From NCBI GenBank assembly GCA_031177845.1, contig JAPSGG010000124.1, positions 1 to 5,775 on the forward strand: a DNA stretch of 5,775 nt. The letters run 5' to 3'. The position numbers and the translations under genes were made by a program. The stretch comes from Chromatiales bacterium (lineage in GTDB: Bacteria; Pseudomonadota; Gammaproteobacteria; JACCYU01). The notes below the pieces were generated by a model. The model worked only from the letters and a program-made list of their open reading frames with translations, did not search any database and was not told where the DNA came from. This document shows positions 1 through 5,775 of the stretch, one piece after another. The first letter of the stretch is position 1; each line of letters starts with the position of its first letter.

Positions 1-118
1 ACCTGACCAAAGAATTGCTGTTCAGGTAGAGCACCAGCAGGGCGCGCATGCCATAGAAGCTGAAGCGCTCCCACATCTCGGTGAAAAACAGGACGTAGAG
101 TCCGCGCGGGTGGTTCAT
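1..118 (-). CDS. POT/PTR2-family proton-coupled peptide transporter, N-terminal fragment (runs off the left edge)
   Basis: Read on the minus strand from an ATG at 118-116, the first 39 codons begin [20 protein letters not shown] and continue with [12 protein letters not shown]. This is the signature opening of the POT (proton-dependent oligopeptide transporter, major facilitator) family. It is the first transmembrane helix carrying the ExxER motif (E14, E17, R18) followed by an aromatic-Tyr-Gly (F21, Y22, G23). In the family this motif takes part in proton coupling for import of di- and tripeptides across the inner membrane. The rest of the 12-14 helix protein lies outside the window, so substrate and subtype cannot be judged. 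The frame stays open upstream of the ATG without a better start, and there is only a weak purine stretch (CTAAG) before it. Homologues commonly begin close to the HP(R/K)GLY motif, which supports this start. The gene is divergent from the c-di-GMP gene at 441, with a 322-bp gap. The family call is near certain; the exact start is less so. Confidence 0.9.
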
Positions 119-157
119 CTTAGGAAATCGAGATCCGGGTAGGCTTGCCGCGATCAG

Positions 158-186
158 TTTGCGCAAAACCAGCGCCGGGCGCAAAA
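158..186. repeat. Palindrome TTTGCGCAAA overlapping a twofold GCGCAAAA direct repeat
   Basis: TTTGCGCAAA at 158-167 is a perfect 10-bp palindrome. Its right half is part of GCGCAAAA (161-168), which recurs exactly at 179-186, 18 bp further on. The TTTGCGC at 158-164 can also pair with GCGCAAA at 179-185 as a 7-bp stem. It lies 40-70 bp upstream of the peptide transporter start, a sensible place for an operator. The repeats are seen directly; a regulatory role is inferred from position only. Confidence 0.4.
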
Positions 187-324
187 TGTGGTTGCTCCAG
201 ATTTGATCGAGACCGCTGGTAAGCTTGGCTCGCAAGCAAGTGCCGCTGCGGATTGCGGGAGGAATTCAATCTGAATCTTGCTTGATCACCAGCGGAGAGG
301 GTTACCGACGGGATTGGAACTACT

Positions 325-376
325 GCCTCTTGCGTTTGCTGTTTCAAAAGGCGGCGGTGGCGCAAGATCGAGAGGC
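325..376 (+). other. Bulged stem-loop in the leader of the GGDEF-EAL gene
   Basis: GCCTC at 325-329 pairs with GAGGC at 372-376, and TTGCG at 330-334 pairs with CGCAA at 361-365. A 6-nt bulge (366-371) lies on the 3' side and the loop is 26 nt. That gives ten Watson-Crick pairs in two stacked helices, about 65 nt before the GTG at 441. No U-run follows, so it is not an intrinsic terminator. It does not match the conserved features I know of c-di-GMP riboswitches. It could be a structured 5' UTR or chance pairing. Confidence 0.25.
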
Positions 377-428
377 TCTTCTGCAAATCCCGGCGGGGCT
401 GGCCGCGTGAGGGGCGCAGGCAACGTTT

Positions 429-433
429 GGAAG
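429..433 (+). promoter_or_regulatory. Ribosome binding site for the GGDEF-EAL gene
   Basis: GGAAG lies 7 nt before the GTG at 441, which is good Shine-Dalgarno spacing. The reading frame is closed by a TGA at 408-410 and contains no other start codon before 441, so this site fixes the start. Confidence 0.65.
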
Positions 434-440
434 ACACAAA

Positions 441-3029
441 GTGATTGCACACGATCCCGCCGATGAAGCCGGCCGGCTCGCCGCGCCTGCCCGTTACCAG
501 ATCCTCGACACCGCTCCAGAACCGACCTTCGACACGCTGACCCGCTTGGCCGCACAGATCTGCCATGCGCCGATGGCCTTAGTGAGCCTGGTTGACGGCA
601 ATCGCCAGTGGTTCAAGTCTCGAGTCGGCTGTGACCTCGAAGAGACGCCGCGCAACATAGCATTCTGCGCGTGCGCGATCTCGCAAGACGATATCCTGGT
701 AGTCCCCGACACGCTGGCGGACACGCGTTTCGCCGCTAATCCGTTGGTCGCGGGTCCGCCGCACATTCGCTTTTACGCCGGCGTGCCGCTGATGACGGAA
801 GAGGGCCACGCGCTGGGGACCTTATGCATTCTGGATCAGGTTCCGCGCAAACTCGATGCACAACAGATCACGACGCTGCGGGCCCTCGCAAAGGAAGCGA
901 TGACACAATTGGATTTGCGTCGCAAAAACCTGGAACTGCAGCCGATCCAGGATCGCCTGCAACTCATTACCGATGCCGTGCCGGCCTTGATCTCTTACGT
1001 GGATGCGCAGCGCCGCTATCGGTTCATCAACAAGGCCTATGAGGCGTGGTTCGGGTGTCCACGCGATGAGTTACTTGGAAAACACCTGCTGGAGGTATTA
1101 GGAGAGGCTGCGTACGACAGGATCTCTCCCCATGTGGAACGCGTGCTGGCGGGGGAGTGTGTGAACTTTGAGGCGCAGATACCCTACAGGCATGGTGAAA
1201 CCCGCTATATCAGCGCCTCTTGTATCCCTGATTATGGAGCCGACGATGGAACGCGGCGAGAAGTCAAAGGCTACGTCGGCCTGATTACCGATATCACCGA
1301 GCGCAGGCGCACCGAACTGGCGCTGCGCCGAAGCGAAGCGCGCAAGGCTGCTATGTTGGCTACAGCGCTGGACTGCGTCATTGGCATGGATCACAGGGGC
1401 AACATTACCGAGTTCAATTCCGCGGCCGAGGCCGTGTTTGGTTACCAACGCACCGAGGTCCTCGGTAAGGAAATGGCGGAGATCCTCATCCCACCCCATC
1501 TGCGTGAGGCGCATCGTAAAGGATTGGCGCATTACCTGTGGACCGGCGAGGCACCGGTACTTGGTAAGCGGATCGAAATGTCCGCGATGCGCGCGGACGG
1601 AAAGGAATTTCCCATCGAACTCGCCGTCGCCCGAATTCCAGTGGATGGTCCGCCTGAATTTACCGCTTACTTGCGCGATATCACGGAACGCAAACGCACC
1701 GAAGAGCGCCTCAGTTACCTCGCCAGCTACGATGCCTTGACGAATCTGCCCAACCGAGTGCTGTTTACGGATCGCCTGCGCCAGGCGCTCGCCCAGTCGC
1801 CGCGGCACCAGCGGCTGGTGGCTGTGCTGTTTCTGGACGTGGACCGCTTCAAGCATATCAACGACACGCTGGGACATGACATAGGTGATCTGCTCTTACA
1901 GGCGGTCGCCGGTCGACTGCTGAACTGCGTGCGCGAGACCGACACCGTCGCGCGGCTGAGCGGCGATGAGTTTGTGCTGATGCTCACCGACATCGCGCGG
2001 CCAGCGGATGCGACGCAGATAGCGCAGAAACTGCTGGACGCGCTGCGTCAGCCCTTCGAGGTCGGGAGCCACACGCTATTCGTCGAGGCCAGCATCGGCA
2101 TCAGCCTCTATCCGAAGGACGGCGCCGACGTAAAGACCTTGCTTAAGAACGCCGACACCGCTATGTACCAGGCCAAAGAGCGTGGCCGGAATCAATATCG
2201 GCAGTACTCGCCGGCAATGGGCGCCCGCGCCGCCAGGCGCCGCACGCTGGAGTACGAGCTGCGCGGTGCGCTGGCTAAAAATGAGTTCGAACTGGAGTAC
2301 CAGCCACAGATCGATCTTGGCAGCGGCCGTATCACCGCCGCCGAGGCATTTCTGCGCTGGCGGCGACCAGGCCGGGAACGGCTTGTTCCGTCGTCCGAAT
2401 TTATCCGCGAAGCGGAGGCGCAGGGTCTGCTCGGCCCCATAAGCGAATGGGTGCTGCGCGCCGCCTGTTCGCAGAGTCTCGCATGGCAGACGAAAGGATT
2501 ACCCTCGGTGAGCGCGTCGTTGAATCTGGAGGCGGCCCAGTTTCAGTATTTGAACCTAGGTAAGACGATCGAGCGAATACTCAAGGAGACGACGCTTGAT
2601 CCGTCCGGGCTGGAGATCGAACTGAACGAGCGCCTCCTGCGCACGCCGGCGACGGAGAAGCTGCTGCTTGCGCTGAAGAATCTCGGCGTCGAGATCGTGA
2701 TCGACGAGTTCGGCACCGGCTACTCTTCGCTGAGTTACCTAAAGCGCTTTTCCATCGATAGGCTCAAGGTAGATCGGTCCTTTATGCGCGCCGTTCCGGG
2801 CGACACCCATAACGAAGCGATCATCACCGCGATGATCGCAATGGCGCATAGCCTGAAGATCAAGATCACGGTCGAAGGGGTAGAGACGGCCGAGCAGCTC
2901 CAGTTTTTGCGCGCACTCGGCTGCGATGGCGTACAAGGCTACCTATTAGGCAGACCATTGTCAGCAGAAGCGCTGACGAGGATGCTATTGGCCGAAACCG
3001 TCAGCGGTACCCCGGTGAGCGCCGGATAG
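441..3029 (+). CDS. GAF-PAS-PAS-GGDEF-EAL sensor protein, predicted cyclic di-GMP turnover enzyme with altered motifs
   Basis: This 862-residue protein has no signal peptide or membrane segment and is probably cytoplasmic. Domains in order: GAF (about 16-160, with ETPRN and GTLCILD blocks), PAS (about 172-288, ending in LITDITERRR), PAS (about 298-418, ending in LRDITERKR), GGDEF (about 425-590) and EAL (about 603-850). GGDEF domains make cyclic di-GMP from two GTP; EAL domains hydrolyse it to pGpG.

In the GGDEF domain the motif is SGDEF (507-511), with the first Gly replaced by Ser. Asp466, Asn474 and Asp483 for metal and nucleotide are present, and so is an RxxD inhibitory site (R498, D501). 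In the EAL domain the signature is EAF (635-637). Asn695, Glu727, Lys776, Asp778, Glu812 and Gln832 are retained, but the usual DDFGTG is DEFGTG (Asp755, Glu756). Activity of either half is therefore plausible but not assured. The GTG start is the only one in frame after a stop at 408. The upstream neighbour is divergent and parE follows after 254 bp, so it is probably monocistronic. Confidence 0.95.
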   Translation: MIAHDPADEAGRLAAPARYQILDTAPEPTFDTLTRLAAQICHAPMALVSLVDGNRQWFKSRVGCDLEETPRNIAFCACAISQDDILVVPDTLADTRFAANPLVAGPPHIRFYAGVPLMTEEGHALGTLCILDQVPRKLDAQQITTLRALAKEAMTQLDLRRKNLELQPIQDRLQLITDAVPALISYVDAQRRYRFINKAYEAWFGCPRDELLGKHLLEVLGEAAYDRISPHVERVLAGECVNFEAQIPYRHGETRYISASCIPDYGADDGTRREVKGYVGLITDITERRRTELALRRSEARKAAMLATALDCVIGMDHRGNITEFNSAAEAVFGYQRTEVLGKEMAEILIPPHLREAHRKGLAHYLWTGEAPVLGKRIEMSAMRADGKEFPIELAVARIPVDGPPEFTAYLRDITERKRTEERLSYLASYDALTNLPNRVLFTDRLRQALAQSPRHQRLVAVLFLDVDRFKHINDTLGHDIGDLLLQAVAGRLLNCVRETDTVARLSGDEFVLMLTDIARPADATQIAQKLLDALRQPFEVGSHTLFVEASIGISLYPKDGADVKTLLKNADTAMYQAKERGRNQYRQYSPAMGARAARRRTLEYELRGALAKNEFELEYQPQIDLGSGRITAAEAFLRWRRPGRERLVPSSEFIREAEAQGLLGPISEWVLRAACSQSLAWQTKGLPSVSASLNLEAAQFQYLNLGKTIERILKETTLDPSGLEIELNERLLRTPATEKLLLALKNLGVEIVIDEFGTGYSSLSYLKRFSIDRLKVDRSFMRAVPGDTHNEAIITAMIAMAHSLKIKITVEGVETAEQLQFLRALGCDGVQGYLLGRPLSAEALTRMLLAETVSGTPVSAG

Positions 3030-3045
3030 TTCATCGGACCAGACC

Positions 3046-3073
3046 TTGATAATCCGAATTCAGCTCCCATAAA
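3046..3073 (+). promoter_or_regulatory. Candidate sigma-70 promoter upstream of parE
   Basis: TTGATA (3046-3051) is separated by 16 bp from CATAAA (3068-3073). Each hexamer matches its consensus in at least four positions. A better -10-like hexamer, TATAGT, sits at 3077-3082, but no good -35 lies at the right distance from it. If either is used, the parE leader would be about 190-200 nt and would include all the structures described downstream. A weaker TTGAAC at 3167-3172 has no good -10 partner. Confidence 0.3.
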
Positions 3074-3109
3074 AGGTATAGTGCCGCCTTGCGGGCGCCG
3101 ATACGACAT

Positions 3110-3126
3110 GACGGCGCGGCGCCGTC
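3110..3126. repeat. GC-rich 17-nt dyad (hairpin), no T-run
   Basis: GACGGCGC (3110-3117) and GCGCCGTC (3119-3126) are perfect inverted arms around a single G. As RNA this folds as a 7-bp stem with a 3-nt loop. It lies 80 nt after the stop of the GGDEF-EAL gene. Neither strand has a T-run beside it, so it is not an intrinsic terminator in the usual sense. It could be a pause, a transcript 3'-end stabiliser or a protein-binding dyad. Confidence 0.45.
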
Positions 3127-3184
3127 CGGACTGATCACCCGCGCGAGGATATGTCGTCGCTGCCGATTGAACTACACTAAGCGG

Positions 3185-3200
3185 CATACCTACATACCTA
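3185..3200 (+). repeat. Perfect tandem 8-bp repeat CATACCTA x2
   Basis: CATACCTA occurs twice without spacing at 3185-3192 and 3193-3200, about 90 bp before the parE start. Such a unit could bind a regulator side by side, or could simply be a slippage duplication. Only the repeat itself is certain. Confidence 0.5.
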
Positions 3201-3226
3201 AAGGCAACAAGCAGGTGCCTTCCTGC
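3201..3226 (+). promoter_or_regulatory. Two mutually exclusive small hairpins in the probable parE leader
   Basis: AAGGCA (3201-3206) pairs with TGCCTT (3216-3221), and GCAGG (3211-3215) pairs with CCTGC (3222-3226). The segment TGCCTT forms the loop of the second hairpin and the 3' arm of the first, so both cannot form together. This is the architecture of a conformational switch, but the stems are short and chance formation is possible. Confidence 0.25.
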
Positions 3227-3237
3227 GCTCTCTTCCC

Positions 3238-5167
<1,930 letters not shown>

Positions 5168-5177
5168 ACGCTGCGGA

Positions 5178-5288
5178 GTGAATTCACATCGCGAAATGGC
5201 TCGGGTTCAGATCTCCACGCAAGAAGATTCATATTTAGAGCATTGATCAGAAGATGAATCAAGTTCATACTTTGTGCAATGTTCACAT
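5178..5288. promoter_or_regulatory. Operator-like region with repeated TTCA/TGAA boxes between parE and the TetR-type gene
   Basis: GTGAATTCAC at 5178-5187 is a perfect 10-bp palindrome. TTCA boxes of the form TTCANAY recur at 5183-5189, 5206-5212, 5228-5234, 5264-5270 and 5282-5288, the first three spaced 23 and 22 bp apart. An inverted box at 5254-5258 forms ATGAA-N5-TTCAT (5254-5268), and GATTCAT (5226-5232) is matched by ATGAATC (5254-5260). TetR-family repressors usually bind short inverted repeats next to their own start, so autoregulation is a fair inference. No terminator hairpin with a T-run is visible after parE. Confidence 0.4.
5243..5271 (+). promoter_or_regulatory. Candidate promoter of the TetR-type gene
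   Basis: TTGATC (5243-5248) and CATACT (5266-5271) are separated by 17 bp and each matches the sigma-70 consensus in four of six positions. Transcription would begin near 5278, leaving a short leader of about 20 nt before the ATG at 5298. The -10 overlaps a TTCA box and the ATGAA-N5-TTCAT inverted repeat lies between the two hexamers, so a bound repressor would block polymerase. Confidence 0.35.
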
Positions 5289-5297
5289 CTGTGCATT

Positions 5298-5775
5298 ATG
5301 GGAACTAAAGAACGCCGCCAGCGGGAGATCGCCGAGCGCGAGCGGCTCTTTCTCGATAGAGCGGGGGAACTGATCCTACAGGACGGACTGCTGAACCTGC
5401 AGATGGCTCGGGTCGCCGAGGCCTGCGATTACGCCACGGGCACACTCTATCAGCATTTCACTTCGAAGGAGGACCTGCTGGTCGCGCTCGCCAGCGAGAA
5501 GTCAGCCATTCGCGCCCAGCTGTTCGAACGGGCGGCGAGCTGGCAGGCGCCATCGCGCGAGCGCATCTTCGCCGTAGCGGTAGGGGACATGATCTTTGCC
5601 CGCCGTTATCCAGACTATTTCAGGCTGACGCAGTACGTGACGACAGAGGTCGTGTGGGGCGCCGCCTCCGCGCAGCGTCGACAAGCGGCGCTGGAGATCT
5701 GTAGGCCGATCGGCGAGGCGGTATTTCGCATCTTTGGCGATGCAGTAGACGCGGATCCAAATCCCCCGCGTCTAC
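5298..5775 (+). CDS. TetR/AcrR-family transcriptional regulator, N-terminal part (runs off the right edge)
   Basis: The first 159 codons, with no stop before the edge, begin MGTKERRQREIAERERLFLD. A TetR-type DNA-binding domain follows at about residues 17-62. Its helix-turn-helix spans about 34-54 (ARVAEACDYATGTLYQHF) and is followed by the typical TSKEDLL at 55-61. The rest is helical ligand-binding domain without a recognisable subtype (for example ARRYPDYFRLTQYV at 101-114). Family members are about 190-220 residues long, so most of the protein is here. They usually repress a neighbouring efflux or metabolic gene until a small ligand binds; the target may lie beyond the window.

The ATG at 5298 gives the normal distance to the helix-turn-helix. 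An in-frame GTG at 5274 would add eight residues. Neither has a clear Shine-Dalgarno sequence, and a TGA at 5244-5246 closes the frame. It is on the same strand as parE but 130 bp away with its own candidate promoter. Confidence 0.9.
   Translation, partial: MGTKERRQREIAERERLFLDRAGELILQDGLLNLQMARVAEACDYATGTLYQHFTSKEDLLVALASEKSAIRAQLFERAASWQAPSRERIFAVAVGDMIFARRYPDYFRLTQYVTTEVVWGAASAQRRQAALEICRPIGEAVFRIFGDAVDADPNPPRL

Larger units (their letters stand above)
119..440. other. Divergent intergenic region between the peptide transporter and the GGDEF-EAL gene
   Basis: This 322-bp stretch separates two divergently transcribed genes and must hold both promoters. I could not find a convincing sigma-70 -35/-10 pair on either strand. 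Visible structure is limited to a palindrome plus direct repeat at 158-186 and a bulged hairpin at 325-376, listed separately. Short open frames within it on the plus strand (225-410 and 278-466) need TTG starts and give proteins with no recognisable features, so I do not call a gene here. No tRNA-like or riboswitch-like pattern is apparent. Confidence 0.6.

Noticed and set aside
325..440. c-di-GMP riboswitch before the c-di-GMP gene
   Set aside because: I do not see the conserved GEMM core segments; only simple pairing is present.
225..466. Short plus-strand frames (225-410 and 278-466) in the left intergenic region
   Set aside because: Both need TTG starts and encode low-complexity or featureless peptides; the second overlaps the well-supported start at 441.
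1098..1877. A 259-codon open frame on the minus strand inside the GGDEF-EAL gene
   Set aside because: It is fully antisense to conserved PAS and GGDEF coding sequence, has no recognisable domain, and long antisense frames are common in GC-rich genes.
3110..3126. Intrinsic terminator of the GGDEF-EAL gene
   Set aside because: The hairpin is strong but no T-run follows on either strand.
5273..5287. CRP-binding site
   Set aside because: TGTG and CACA are 7 bp apart rather than the 8 bp of the TGTGA-N6-TCACA consensus, and the left half reads TGTGC.

Overview
The window reads as a piece of a GC-rich gammaproteobacterial chromosome. The strongest taxonomic clue is a full-length ParE (topoisomerase IV subunit B) whose motifs match the E. 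coli type closely. The genus cannot be told from this sequence. I see no mobile element, rRNA, tRNA or CRISPR array, and most of the window is ordinary chromosomal DNA.

Layout from left to right. Positions 1-118 (minus strand) hold the N-terminus of a POT/PTR2-family proton-coupled peptide transporter that runs off the left edge. Positions 119-440 are a divergent intergenic region with a repeated GCGCAAAA element, a 10-bp palindrome and a bulged hairpin in the leader of the next gene. Positions 441-3029 (plus) encode an 862-residue GAF-PAS-PAS-GGDEF-EAL protein predicted to turn over cyclic di-GMP. Its signature motifs are altered (SGDEF, EAF, DEFGTG) although most catalytic and metal-binding residues remain. 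Positions 3030-3283 are a structured intergenic region with a candidate promoter, a strong GC-rich dyad, an 8-bp tandem repeat, two mutually exclusive small hairpins and a four-tract G-quadruplex motif about 25 nt before the next gene. Positions 3284-5167 (plus) are parE, complete, with a GTG start and a poor ribosome binding site. Positions 5168-5297 are an AT-richer spacer with repeated TTCA/TGAA boxes and a candidate promoter. Positions 5298-5775 (plus) are the N-terminal part of a TetR/AcrR-type repressor that runs off the right edge.

The four genes do not form an obvious pathway. The gaps of 254 and 130 bp around parE suggest separate transcription units. parC is not adjacent on either visible side, so topoisomerase IV is probably encoded at two loci. 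I did not find a convincing undescribed system. The most useful leads are the possible G-quadruplex leader of parE, the altered c-di-GMP enzyme with a Cys-x-Cys in its GAF domain, and the boxed operator-like region before the TetR gene.
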